A stretch of DNA of 64,000 nucleotides from Syntrophorhabdales bacterium (GTDB lineage: Bacteria > Desulfobacterota > Syntrophorhabdia > Syntrophorhabdales > WCHB1-27), in the NCBI GenBank assembly GCA_035541455.1, contig DATKNH010000116.1:1-64000 (forward strand). The letters run 5' to 3'. The notes beneath the pieces are model-generated. The model did no database searches. It worked only from the letters and a program-made list of their open reading frames with translations, and was not told the origin of the DNA. Each line of letters starts with the position of its first letter. The first letter of the stretch is position 1. Shown here piece by piece: positions 26,632-34,981 of this stretch. The translations under genes were made by a program, and so were the position numbers.

Positions 26632-27156
26632 TCAGCTCTTCTCCACTATAAGTATGTCCGGCAGGTTGCGATATTTTTCTGCATAGTCGATCCCGTAGCC
26701 CACAACGAATCCATCATCAATGGCAAGGCCGATATAATCGCAGGCAATGTCAATCTTCCTTCGCGCTTTCTTGTCCAGCAGGCAGACTATCTTCAAGCTT
26801 TTCGGATTTCTGTCCAGTAAGGTGTCCCGCAACCACTTGAGGGTCAGGCCCGAATCAACAATATCTTCTATAATGAGCACATGTTTCCCGGCAATATCCA
26901 CTTCCAGATCCTTGGTGATGGTAATCTCGCCTTTTGACGACGTTCCATGGCCATACGACGAAACACGTATGAAATCGACGATAGTCGGGAGTTTTATTTC
27001 CCGTACCAGGTCCGAGGTGAACATGAAGGAGCCCTTCAGGATGCAGATGCAGATCACTTCCTCGCCCCGATAATCGCGCGAGATAGCCGTACCCAGTCTC
27101 TTGACGGCTTTCCTTATCTGCTGACGGGTAAATAAAGGCTTTAGAACATCATTCAT
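26632..27156 (-). CDS. hpt: Hypoxanthine phosphoribosyltransferase
   Basis: 174 residues from the ATG at 27156, two bases after the stop of the upstream gene. Type I phosphoribosyltransferase: ICILKGSFMFTSDLVREI (PPi loop), the PRPP loop VLIIEDIVDSGLTL with the conserved paired acidic residues, and CDYIGLAIDDGFVVGYGIDYAEKYRNLP at the purine-binding end, characteristic of hypoxanthine/guanine enzymes. It salvages hypoxanthine and guanine to IMP and GMP. Co-directional with the metallo-beta-lactamase-fold gene before it and the endonuclease V-like gene after it, with very short gaps, so probably one operon. Confidence 0.92.
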   Translation of the reverse strand: MNDVLKPLFTRQQIRKAVKRLGTAISRDYRGEEVICICILKGSFMFTSDLVREIKLPTIVDFIRVSSYGHGTSSKGEITITKDLEVDIAGKHVLIIEDIVDSGLTLKWLRDTLLDRNPKSLKIVCLLDKKARRKIDIACDYIGLAIDDGFVVGYGIDYAEKYRNLPDILIVEKS

Positions 27157-27158
27157 AA

Positions 27159-27815
27159 CTACAGGGCGTATTTGAGGACCCAAATCTCCGCTTCGCCAGG
27201 TAAGCTCTGCTTTGTCACGTCCAGCTCGGCCGCGCCCACTGTCTTAACGGCCTTCTTGCCTTTCGTAAACTCATCGAGTGTGGTAATCGGAAATGCACAC
27301 TTCTCCGTCTTATAATGCATGGGTATCGTAAGCCTCGGCTTAATTGCGTTCATGACGTCTGTAGCTTCCTTTGCATCTATCGTATAAAAGCCGCCAACAG
27401 GCAGGAGCAGCACGTCCACCGAGCCCAGTCTCTTAAGGATATCCTGATCCAGATTATGGCCCAGGTCCCCGACATGGACAATCTTTAACCCATCCGCCTC
27501 AATCACGAAAATCAGATTATTGCCCCTGTCTTTGCCCTTTGAGGGGTCGTGAAAGCAGGCTATTGCCGTCACCTTTACAGAAGCGACATCATACGACCCT
27601 TCTTTTTGAATCCTGGTGAAGTTCCCCTTGATACTTTGCACGTAGTTGTGGTCTCCGTGGTCGTGGCTCGTGAGCACGAGGTCTGCTTCGTCCGTGATGT
27701 TTGCGTACGTCAGCCCGCCGTTTCCGAAACCCGATTCGTAGGGATCAACAATGATCCGCGCTCCTTTTTCCGTCGTGAGCTTGAATGCCGAGTGACCATA
27801 CCACTTCAATTTCAT
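27159..27815 (-). CDS. Metallo-beta-lactamase-fold hydrolase (UPF0173-like)
   Basis: 218 residues. Metal-binding HxHxDH is seen as TSHDHGDHN near 50, with further ligands in AIACFHDP and VGDLGHN and a late PMHYKT. The N-terminus MKLKWYGHSAFKL is typical of the UPF0173/UlaG-like branch, whose members are predicted metal-dependent hydrolases. AAGGAGGTAGATATC precedes the ATG. It is the first gene of a short operon with hpt; a likely promoter (27926-27934) and a hairpin lie upstream. Substrate unknown. Confidence 0.85.
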   Translation of the reverse strand: MKLKWYGHSAFKLTTEKGARIIVDPYESGFGNGGLTYANITDEADLVLTSHDHGDHNYVQSIKGNFTRIQKEGSYDVASVKVTAIACFHDPSKGKDRGNNLIFVIEADGLKIVHVGDLGHNLDQDILKRLGSVDVLLLPVGGFYTIDAKEATDVMNAIKPRLTIPMHYKTEKCAFPITTLDEFTKGKKAVKTVGAAELDVTKQSLPGEAEIWVLKYAL

Positions 27816-27871
27816 GATATCTACCTCCTTTTACGTTATATAGAGGAAGCTCGATAAGGGTTCGTGTACGC

Positions 27872-27913
27872 GACTCCCCTGATCCTTTTTCCGCGTGCTT
27901 CGCGGGAGGAGTC
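27872..27913. other. Nested hairpin in the leader of the metallo-hydrolase gene
   Basis: Outer arms GACTCC (27872-27877) and GGAGTC (27908-27913), with an inner CCGCG-TGCTT-CGCGG hairpin at 27891-27905. It lies between the candidate promoter and the start codon at 27815, and also after the end of the exonuclease gene, so it could be a leader structure or a terminator of the upstream gene. Confidence 0.45.
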
Positions 27914-27925
27914 AGGATTACAACT

Positions 27926-27934
27926 ACTATAACA
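27926..27934 (-). promoter_or_regulatory. Candidate extended -10 promoter
   Basis: On the minus strand the sequence reads TGTTATAGT, an extended -10 element (TGn-TATAGT). No good -35 is visible. It would drive the metallo-hydrolase/hpt/endonuclease V-like genes with a leader of about 110 bases. Confidence 0.35.
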
Positions 27935-27999
27935 CCAAAGTATTTCCACTTCCATGCTTCAATCGCGTTGTTGCTTCCACCCCTTCATAGCTGTGCAGC

Positions 28000-29427
28000 T
28001 TACGCTTGTTGGAGGATGTTCTGAAGTTCAGTGGAAGCCACACTCCTGAGCCTTATGTTCTTTCTCGGATTCAGAAGGTGCTCTGCCAGTATCTTGTAGG
28101 AATCATAGTCGAAAGCATGTGCGGCTCGCTTAAATTGCTCTGCCCCAGTGTCGTCAAACTTAAATGATCCCATTATGCACCACTGATCAATGAGGAAGGC
28201 TTCGCCTTCACCGGATCCGGCGCGCTCTTCAACCAGAACAGGGCCGGAAAAGGGCCAGGCTTTGATGCCGCTTGCGGCGAAGGCTCTCACGAATCTCTCG
28301 TTGTACGAGCGGGGAGGTTCTACGCCGGTGCAGGCCCCATGGCAGATGTCAGTCTGTACGTGGGAGCACTGGCCATCGCCTTTCTCCAGTTCCATGAGCT
28401 TCGGGCACAACCCATGCTCCTTTGCCCGTGCCAGGAGAAACTCCCTGGCTTTTCTCTTCGTTCGGAATATTCCCAAGACATCCCTTAACTCAGATGGGGA
28501 ACATGACAGCAGTGGTTCTATGAGAGTCGTGAGGTAGCCGTTACCGGTAAGCGTTTTTTTTGCCACGACCAGTCTCTTGCCAGCCAGGGGCTTGCGGTTG
28601 TACATGGGATACAATTCGCGCATAAGCGTGCGTGCCAGGAGGCGTGCTCCTAACTCGCCTGCCGTCTTAATTACCCTGACGTCTCGTACCTGTTGAGAAA
28701 GCAGCGCCTCTTTTGTCGATCTGTAGCCGCCGGAAAAATGCGAAAGAACACCATTCCGGATGTTGCAGGCATCCCCTACATAGAGCGTGCTGCCATCATC
28801 AGCATAGAGGATATAAACACCGGCAGAGTCAGGGAGTGAGCGTATCATTGACTGATCAATGCAAGAAGGGAGGTTTGCGGTCTTGAGTACCTCCCGGATA
28901 GCGGTAGCCAGTCGCGAAGCATCCACGCGGTCCCTGAGAAGGTCAAGAAACTCCCACAGCACCTGCGCGTCGTCAAAAGCCCGATGCCTGTTTTGACAGG
29001 CTATGCCGAATCTCCTGATGATGCTGTCAAGGCCGTGTCTTCGCTCATGTGGAAAAAGCTTACGTGACAGGCGGGCCGTGCAGAGGCAATTTGCTGAAAA
29101 GTCGATCCCCTCCCGCCCAAATTCATGTCTCAGGAATCCATAGTCGAACCGGGCGTTATGGGCGACGAAGACACAGCCTTCCAAGAGCCTGATGAGATGT
29201 CCTTTGATGTCACCGAACGTAGGCGCGCCCGAAAGGTCCTTATTCGTGATGCCGGTCAGGTTTTCAATGTGGTAGGGAATGCTTCTCTCAGGATCGACGA
29301 GGGTTGAGTAAGTATCTACCAGCGTGCCGTCCTTTATTCGCAGTACCCCCACCTCTATGATGCGATCATAGCCGGGGCTTGTGCCCGTTGTCTCCACATC
29401 CACAATGGCTAAGTTTAGGCCGTTCAT
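28000..29427 (-). CDS. DnaQ-type 3'-5' exonuclease fused to GIY-YIG (UvrC N-terminal-like) domain
   Basis: 475 residues from the ATG at 29427; a longer open frame upstream runs through repeat sequence and is unlikely to be translated. Residues 5-170 are a DEDDh exonuclease: VDVETTG, VAHNARFDYGFLRHE, and HRAFDDAQV. Residues about 200-285 form a GIY-YIG nuclease-like domain (AGVYILYADDGSTLYVG). In the next motif, where UvrC has a catalytic Arg (KRV), the protein reads NIRNGV, so the nuclease activity of this domain is doubtful. The remaining 180 residues resemble the region after the GIY-YIG domain in similar fusions. Such DnaQ/GIY-YIG fusions are known in several bacteria and are presumed to act in DNA repair. 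Confidence 0.85.
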   Translation of the reverse strand: MNGLNLAIVDVETTGTSPGYDRIIEVGVLRIKDGTLVDTYSTLVDPERSIPYHIENLTGITNKDLSGAPTFGDIKGHLIRLLEGCVFVAHNARFDYGFLRHEFGREGIDFSANCLCTARLSRKLFPHERRHGLDSIIRRFGIACQNRHRAFDDAQVLWEFLDLLRDRVDASRLATAIREVLKTANLPSCIDQSMIRSLPDSAGVYILYADDGSTLYVGDACNIRNGVLSHFSGGYRSTKEALLSQQVRDVRVIKTAGELGARLLARTLMRELYPMYNRKPLAGKRLVVAKKTLTGNGYLTTLIEPLLSCSPSELRDVLGIFRTKRKAREFLLARAKEHGLCPKLMELEKGDGQCSHVQTDICHGACTGVEPPRSYNERFVRAFAASGIKAWPFSGPVLVEERAGSGEGEAFLIDQWCIMGSFKFDDTGAEQFKRAAHAFDYDSYKILAEHLLNPRKNIRLRSVASTELQNILQQA

Positions 29428-29487
29428 TGGCGTATTATTATACGGAGAGAGCGTGAGAATGTCTACCCTGCGGATAAAAAAGAACAA

Positions 29488-29665
29488 GAGTAAGCGGTAA
29501 ACAGTAAGCAGTAAGCAGTGAATAGTGAGAGTCAGAAAGAAGATCAAAGTGAGCAGCCGGCGGTAAGCAGCAAAAAACGAAATGCCCAGGCCCTGGTCTT
29601 CAGGCAGTTCCAAAGCGGCGTTTCTTGGCGACTGCTCACTGCTTACTGCTCACTCGTTACCTGCT
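29488..29665. repeat. Seven-base-periodic inverted repeat element, copy A
   Basis: Left arm 29488-29530 is built of GTAAGCA/GTGAATA-type heptads (GTAAGCAGTAAGCAGTGA). Right arm 29630-29665 is the reverse complement of the same pattern (CTGCTCACTGCTTACTGCTC). About 100 bases lie between the arms. The element fills the gap between the exonuclease gene and the DsrE-like gene. A similar element is at 48199-48393. Confidence 0.65.
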
Positions 29666-29673
29666 CTGCTGTC

Positions 29674-30189
29674 TCAGAACCAAGACACCCAGGCATCCTG
29701 GATGTTTTTCATGAGCCAGTCGCCCCCGGCCATCTCGACGTAATCGATCTTCTCACTTCCTGTTGAACCAAAGTACTCGGCACAGGGAGGGCAGCAGCCG
29801 AACCATCCGCCCTTGTCCTTGATCTTTTTCATGATCTCTGCGGCAGTGCCGAATTTCTTGTAAATGGGGGAATCGATTATTTCGACCCGTCTCTTGTTGG
29901 CCAGGTCTGCGCCGCCCAATGTCATCCAAACGTAAACCTTGCCCCAGCCTTTGTCTGCCACGGTTTGCGCCATCAGAAGGCCTAGAATAGCCCTGTTAGG
30001 GTCATCGCCTCCGTGGGTGATGACAACCACGTACTTGCCCGCTTTGTCTGCCTGGGCCATCGCCGGAGTGCCGACCAGAGAACCGATTCCGGCCATGCCG
30101 AGGCCTGCACCCATTGCCATCTTGAGAAAATCGCGCTTGGTGGAGCCTTCTTCTTTTTCACACATCTCTGTGTTCTTCTTTTCTTCCAT
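29674..30189 (-). CDS. DsrE-like protein with Tat-type signal
   Basis: 171 residues from the ATG at 30189; an ATG two codons earlier lies too close to GGAGGAGG. The N-terminal STKRDFLKMAMGAGLGMAGIGS is a Tat-like signal with KR in place of RR, ending near AMAQA. The mature part has the DsrE/DsrF-like fold: VVVITHGGDDPNRAILGLLMAQ, VYVWMTLGGADL, and GGWFGCCPPCAEYFG with three cysteines. DsrE-type proteins carry sulfur or act as redox partners; an exported version is uncommon. The end of the gene abuts a repeat element. A selenocysteine thioredoxin-like gene lies just upstream on the same strand, separated by about 150 bases. Confidence 0.75.
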   Translation of the reverse strand: MEEKKNTEMCEKEEGSTKRDFLKMAMGAGLGMAGIGSLVGTPAMAQADKAGKYVVVITHGGDDPNRAILGLLMAQTVADKGWGKVYVWMTLGGADLANKRRVEIIDSPIYKKFGTAAEIMKKIKDKGGWFGCCPPCAEYFGSTGSEKIDYVEMAGGDWLMKNIQDAWVSWF

Positions 30190-30343
30190 ATTCATTCCTC
30201 CTCCAGTTATTTGGGAATCCTATGCTGAACAGAGCGAAATTATATCGGTATCGTACATGATATTATAGACTTACACAAATGAAAATTAAGAATGCACCGG
30301 GGCAAATTAATCCAAAAAACCTATAGGACTGATCTCCCTTCTC

Positions 30344-30907
30344 TTATAGAAGTCGATAGGGCTGGGCCCGATCGGCCCACTCGCTCCCGGGATAGTCTGC
30401 CTGGAGCTTCTCGTACGCGGCCTTCAGCGGCTTCGGATCATGGGTGTTCTTGTACCCGGCGACACCGCGCAAAAAGACAGCCTCAGGGGCCGCCTTGCTC
30501 TTTGGATGCCCGGAAACAATCTTCTCCAATGTGCCGAGGCATTGATCGAGTACTCCGGTATCGAAGTACACCTTTGCCATGCCCAGCAGGAGCGAGGGAA
30601 TAAGTTCCGCGGGAGAAAGAAACCCGACGCTGCGGTAGTGCTCCTTCCCTTGCTGGTCAAGGGTGATCAGCGTCGGTGTCCAGGTAATGTTGAACTCTTT
30701 GGCCAAAGGCATATCAGACTTAACGCGTAACGGGATCAGGTTACTATTTATAAAATCTATCACCTTGTCGTCCGGATACGTAACCGCATCCATCTGTTTG
30801 CAACCGATTCAGGCTGGGCTGAAGAAGTCGAGAAGTATAGGTTTCTTCTCCGCCGCCGCTTTCGTAAGCGCATCTTTCATTTCATTTGTCCAGGCGATCT
30901 GTCCCAT
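30344..30907 (-). CDS. Thioredoxin-like selenoprotein (in-frame TGA read as Sec)
   Basis: The frame starts at ATG 30907 after AAGGAGGGGTTCC and runs MGQIAWTNEMKDALTKAAAE... to an in-frame TGA at 30809-30811, then on to the stop at 30344. The TGA falls at the first redox position of the thioredoxin motif: DFFSPA-U-IGCKQM, where U33 and C36 make a UxxC pair. Downstream sequence keeps thioredoxin-like features (WTPTLITLDQQGKEHYRSVGF) and adds a TPR-like tail (about 110-187), so the second half is plainly coding. A seven-base-pair hairpin with a GUUA loop begins 18 bases after the TGA, where a bacterial SECIS is expected. Read as one 187-residue selenoprotein, a thiol-disulfide oxidoreductase in the cytoplasm. 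No export signal. Confidence 0.85.
30774..30791 (-). promoter_or_regulatory. Candidate SECIS hairpin of thioredoxin-like selenoprotein
   Basis: On the mRNA strand GGAUGCG-GUUA-CGUAUCC forms a seven-base-pair stem (one G-U pair) with a four-base loop holding GU, 18 bases after the UGA. Position and loop suit SelB recognition. Confidence 0.6.
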
Positions 30908-31093
30908 GGAACCCCTCCTTTTTGAAATAGTTCGGACCCGTTCAACTCATTTGAGTAAAGTAAGCACTCCGGTGTCTCTTCCGCAAGCTGATTGTCCTGA
31001 GGTATGGCACAATTCTTTCTATAGGGAACACAAACATTGTGAAAAGGTGAGATCGGTCTTATGATACAATCCCTGCGGAAAGGTGCAATTCCA

Positions 31094-31432
31094 ATGAACA
31101 CGAGGATTAAAGAGCCGTATGTGCCAGTGGAGAGGTTTGACACTATCCGCCATAGAATTGTCACTCTTTTGTCGGAGCATCCTAATACCGCTCGACAGAT
31201 GTCGGCGGAACTGAGGATACCGGAGAGAGAGATTTATGATCATCTCGAGCATATCAGGAAGACTATGCACACAGGGCCGCTCCGCCTCCTGGTACAGCCG
31301 GCTACTTGTGAGAAGTGCGGCTTCGTTTTCCGCAAGAGGGAGCGATTGAAGAGGCCTGGTAAATGTCCCATTTGCCGGAGCGAATCTATTTCAGAACCTC
31401 TTTTTTCAGTATTGGAGGCGAAATCAACATGA
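31094..31432 (+). CDS. HTH regulator fused to zinc ribbon
   Basis: 112 residues from the ATG at 31094; an in-frame ATG at 31061 with AAAAGGTGAG before it is equally possible. A winged-helix-like segment (ERFDTIRHRIVTLLSEHPNTARQMSAELRIPEREIYDHLEHIRKT) is followed by a zinc ribbon with CEKCGFVF and CPICRS. This is the layout of predicted archaeal-type HTH/Zn-ribbon transcriptional regulators that also occur in deltaproteobacteria. It is divergent from the thioredoxin-like selenoprotein and its stop overlaps the next start (ATGA), so it is coupled with the following gene. Confidence 0.75.
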   Translation: MNTRIKEPYVPVERFDTIRHRIVTLLSEHPNTARQMSAELRIPEREIYDHLEHIRKTMHTGPLRLLVQPATCEKCGFVFRKRERLKRPGKCPICRSESISEPLFSVLEAKST

Positions 31433-31875
31433 GTTCGCGGAGACAAGCCTGGGACTCTTACCTGTCCTCAGACCTTACTGTTTCTGCGGATGAACCTCGA
31501 GGAAAAAAGGTATTGAGGGATGAAGAAAAGTCTAAGGAACAATTAATCGAGGAAATGCTGGAACTCCGCCAAAGAATTGCAGAGCTGGAGGAGCTTCAGG
31601 AGAAAAAGGTGAGCTTCATGCAAGGCGAGATCAGTTTTGTGAAACGGCTTCCAAAGCGGATCTCCCACGTGAAAACCCTAAGTGGTTTACTCCCTATCTG
31701 TACTTCCTGCAAAAAGATTCGTGATGACGGGGGCTACTGGATCCAGTTGGAAATCTATATCAGCGACCACTCAGATGCGGAATTTTCACATGGCCTCTGT
31801 CCTGAGTGTGTCAAAAAATACTACCCTGTCGATATACTGACAAGAAACAGCCCAATCCGACCGGATAGTGAATGA
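31429..31875 (+). CDS. Coiled-coil protein with stand-alone sensor-tail zinc-binding domain
   Basis: 148 residues from the ATG at 31429 (TTGGAGGCG upstream; overlap ATGA with the HTH gene). Residues about 30-65 form a coiled coil (EEKSKEQLIEEMLELRQRIAELEEL). Residues about 85-140 match a tail often found at the C-terminus of PAS or receiver proteins in deltaproteobacteria: TLSGLLPICTSCKKIRDD, GYWIQLEIYISDHSDAEFSHGLCPECVKKYYP, with two CxxC pairs that could bind zinc. No PAS or receiver domain is present, so it is a stand-alone version. Function of the tail domain is unknown. Confidence 0.72.
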   Translation: MSSRRQAWDSYLSSDLTVSADEPRGKKVLRDEEKSKEQLIEEMLELRQRIAELEELQEKKVSFMQGEISFVKRLPKRISHVKTLSGLLPICTSCKKIRDDGGYWIQLEIYISDHSDAEFSHGLCPECVKKYYPVDILTRNSPIRPDSE

Positions 31876-31885
31876 TGACACCTGC

Positions 31886-32006
31886 CCTTGAGGCGACTCG
31901 TATTCGGGCGCAGAACGAGGCGCTCAAGCCGCGAGGAGCGCATGCATACCTTGTGGTACGTCGAGCAGGTACGGGCCGAAGGGCAACGAAGGTATACGCT
32001 TGAAGG
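31886..32006. repeat. Dispersed palindromic element, copy B
   Basis: Imperfect outer arms CCTTGAGGCG (31886-31895) and CGCTTGAAGG (31997-32006). The interior (GCAGAACGAGGCG ... GGTACGTCGAG ... GGGCAACGAAGG) matches, in opposite orientation, the interior of the 131-bp palindrome at 18411-18541. It lies between convergent genes, just outside the end of the acyl-CoA synthetase gene. Confidence 0.5.
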
Positions 32007-32019
32007 TAAATTGGTTCTT

Positions 32020-34695
32020 TCAGGTCAGCTGAAGGCTCACCCTACTCAACTTCTCCGGCAATTGTTCAACGGAACACCCCAGTTTCCTGCACACATTGAG
32101 CATCCTCGTGTTGTCTGATTGCACCAGCGCATAAACCTCGTGGAGCCCTCTTTCCTGGGCGATGCCGATTATCATGTCCACAAGCTTATACCCAAGGCCC
32201 TTACCATGGAAGTCATCCTGCACTACCACTGCGAATTCGCCGCTTTTGCCGTCAGGTTCGATGATCAATCGCCCTATTCCGATGATTCTTCTCTTTTCGC
32301 CTTCACGGAGCTCCGCAACGATCGCCATCTCCCTGTCGTAATCTATGTTGCAGAAACGGATGTGCATCTCATGCGTGATGTGCTTGATTGCCTGGAAGAA
32401 CCTCTCACGCATGGTCTTCTCAGACAGGCTCATCAGCATCTCATGCTCCATGGGTTCATCTTCCGGCCGTATTGGCCGAAGCAGTACCTCGGTTCCGTCC
32501 GGCATTCGCCAGGACATGATGTATCGCGTAGGATATGGGGTAATGATCAGGTGCGGATAGGGTGAGGTGTAGCTCATGCAGTTCTTATCTATAACGATGC
32601 GCGCATCTAACGCATAGGTTGCACCGTCGGTCACCGCTATCGGATTAATATCCACTTCTGCTATCTCAGGAAAATCCGTAATAAGGTTGGAGAAGCTGAC
32701 GATTATCTGCTCCAGCTTCTTGAGATCAGCCGGTTGTTTTCCCCGATATCCTTTCAACAGCCTGTAGGCCTTTGTCTCTTCCATCAGTCTGCGCGCCAGA
32801 GTCTGATTCAGAGGCGGCAACGCCAGCGCAAAATCCTGAAAAATCTGCACGCTAGTACCGCCCATGCCGAACAGTATCACGGAACCGAAATCTTCATCTT
32901 TCTTGGCACCGAGAATCACTTCGTAATCTATCTTCTCAACCATCTTTTGTACGGTAATACCCGCAACTTGAGCGCCAGGGGAATTCTCCTCTACTCGTTT
33001 GAGCAACCGGTCATAATCGGCTCGCAGTTCTTCATCTGACGTGATGCCGGTAATCACGCCGCCCACGTCGCTCTTGTAGGTGATATCCGGAGAGGCAATC
33101 TTGATGACCAATGGATAACCTAACGTTCTCGCTGCACTCACAGCCTGCTCGGGCGAGTGGGCCACGTAGGTTTTGATTGTAGGAATGCCGTAATTGATCA
33201 GAAATCGCTTCGATTCTTCTTCTGTGAGCACGGTTCTCCCGCTTGCCGCAATCCTTCGGATGAGTGTTTTTAAATTGTTCTTAGGAGGCGATTGGTCGAC
33301 CGAGAGATCTGACGGAGTCTCATGCATGAGTTCCAGGTTCCGCTCGTAGCTGTACATGTAAAAGTAGGTTCGCACCGCCTCTTCCGGCGTAGCATACGTG
33401 GGAACGTTGTTCTCGACGAAAACTCGTCGCGCCTCCTGCACGTCTCCTCCCCCGACCCAGCTCGTGATTATCGGCTTCCAGGCTTGATGGGCGAGCCGCA
33501 CAACTGCGTGGGCCAGTTCGCCGGGCTCTGCACTGCCTTGGGCAGTAAAAATTACCAGCACACCATCAACGTTCGGGTCTTCAAGGCATATCCTGATGAC
33601 ATTCTCGTACCTTTCGACGTCCGCATCCCTCAGAACATCAATGGGGTTGCCGGGCTTCCAGAACGGAGGCAGGCTGACCTTGAACTTGCCCTCGTTTTCT
33701 TTGGAGCACACGGCGAGCCTTCCCCCGATATCATTCAATGTATTGGTGGCCATGACCCCGACGCCAGCCGCATTCGTGATGATCATGAGCTTGGGCCCCT
33801 TGGGCAGGTGCTTGGCGTCAAGGACTGCTGCAGTGTTAAAGAGGTCAGCGGCAGACTTGACCCTTACAACCCCGACCCTCTTGAATACCGCGTCGTAGAC
33901 TCTTTCGTGGGTGGCCATCTGACCCGTGTGCGACAGAGCCTGGTAGCCACCGCCGTTTGGTCGGGAAGGCTTGAGAACAACGATTACTTTATTGCGCGCA
34001 AACCCTCTGGCAGCGCTCACAAATTTCTTTACATTGCCGATCTCTTCTTCGATGTAAAGCATTATGCTGCGCGTGTGCGGATCATACCCGAGGAAGTCAA
34101 TAAGTTCTCCAAAATCAACGTCGATCATCGAACCCAACGAGGCAAACATGCTGAAACCTATGTGTACATCCATGCCCCAGTAAAGTAAGGCTCTGCCAAA
34201 GGCGCCACTCTGCGAAATAAAAGCGATGTTGCCTTTATCAGGTATGCGCTTAAGCGGTGTTGCATTCAAACCTATGTGCGGTCTCAAGAGACCGAGGCTA
34301 TTCGGCCCAAGTACGCGCAGCGCATGCCTCCTCGCGATCTCTGTTATCTCTTTTTCCAGTTTCTCTCCTTCGGGACCTGCTTCTCCAAAACCTCCCGAAA
34401 CGATCAGCACGCCTCCTACGTCTGCGTTGCCGCATTCTTCCACTATTGCCGGAACTGTGGGCGCAGGAGTTACAATCACGGCAAGGTCGATGGACCTGGG
34501 TATCGCGGCTATATTCGGAAAGCATTCCAGATCCAGGATCTTCTTCCTGTTGGGGTTAACAGGAAAGAGAAGTCTTTCGCTGTCATTAGCCGCGATCAGA
34601 TTCTGCAGCAGGGTATTGCCCGTCGAGTACTCACGCTCGCTGGCACCCACGAGCGCTATCGTCCTTGGGTCAAGCATCCGTTTGATATCACTCAT
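32020..34695 (-). CDS. ADP-forming acyl-CoA synthetase fused to GNAT acetyltransferase
   Basis: 891 residues. CoA-binding and succinyl-CoA ligase-like domains (1-460) include FISQSGAFGRALL and the LSHTGQM motif with the histidine that becomes phosphorylated in ADP-forming acetyl-CoA synthetases. An ATP-grasp domain follows (about 490-710: YPLVIKIASPDITYKSDVGGV, EVDINPIAV). In that second motif many relatives have HKSDVGG; here it is YKSDVGG. A GNAT domain (about 735-891: VVVQDDFHGKGLGYKLVDMII) ends the protein, as in Pat/YfiQ-type lysine acetyltransferases. Because the first-domain His is kept, it may still make ATP from acyl-CoA, unlike purely regulatory Pat proteins. Alone on its strand; convergent with the sensor-tail gene. 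Confidence 0.88.
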   Translation of the reverse strand: MSDIKRMLDPRTIALVGASEREYSTGNTLLQNLIAANDSERLLFPVNPNRKKILDLECFPNIAAIPRSIDLAVIVTPAPTVPAIVEECGNADVGGVLIVSGGFGEAGPEGEKLEKEITEIARRHALRVLGPNSLGLLRPHIGLNATPLKRIPDKGNIAFISQSGAFGRALLYWGMDVHIGFSMFASLGSMIDVDFGELIDFLGYDPHTRSIMLYIEEEIGNVKKFVSAARGFARNKVIVVLKPSRPNGGGYQALSHTGQMATHERVYDAVFKRVGVVRVKSAADLFNTAAVLDAKHLPKGPKLMIITNAAGVGVMATNTLNDIGGRLAVCSKENEGKFKVSLPPFWKPGNPIDVLRDADVERYENVIRICLEDPNVDGVLVIFTAQGSAEPGELAHAVVRLAHQAWKPIITSWVGGGDVQEARRVFVENNVPTYATPEEAVRTYFYMYSYERNLELMHETPSDLSVDQSPPKNNLKTLIRRIAASGRTVLTEEESKRFLINYGIPTIKTYVAHSPEQAVSAARTLGYPLVIKIASPDITYKSDVGGVITGITSDEELRADYDRLLKRVEENSPGAQVAGITVQKMVEKIDYEVILGAKKDEDFGSVILFGMGGTSVQIFQDFALALPPLNQTLARRLMEETKAYRLLKGYRGKQPADLKKLEQIIVSFSNLITDFPEIAEVDINPIAVTDGATYALDARIVIDKNCMSYTSPYPHLIITPYPTRYIMSWRMPDGTEVLLRPIRPEDEPMEHEMLMSLSEKTMRERFFQAIKHITHEMHIRFCNIDYDREMAIVAELREGEKRRIIGIGRLIIEPDGKSGEFAVVVQDDFHGKGLGYKLVDMIIGIAQERGLHEVYALVQSDNTRMLNVCRKLGCSVEQLPEKLSRVSLQLT

Positions 34696-34981
34696 AGTGC
34701 GTAAAATCCTTCCTCTCTGATCAGTGTATAAGCAACAGCCGACAATTCCTGCCGCTGCACATTCTAGTCTGACGTTTTTTGGTTGTCAATATGTACAGAC
34801 GATTAGTCGTAGCAAAGTTCACGGAACCTTAGCCTCAGATACTTCGCTTTCAGGCAGAAGTCACATGTGCACGAGGTACAACAATTGCAGCCTCCCGCAT
34901 CGAAGTATTCAGCGGCAAAACCATTTGAACTCTTGATGTGACTTCCGAACGTTCACGATACTGCACTGGAGGAGACCTGTA

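Noticed and set aside
31888-32118. Short open frame between convergent genes
   Set aside because: It is built from the palindromic repeat and the antisense of the acyl-CoA synthetase end, with no start signal.
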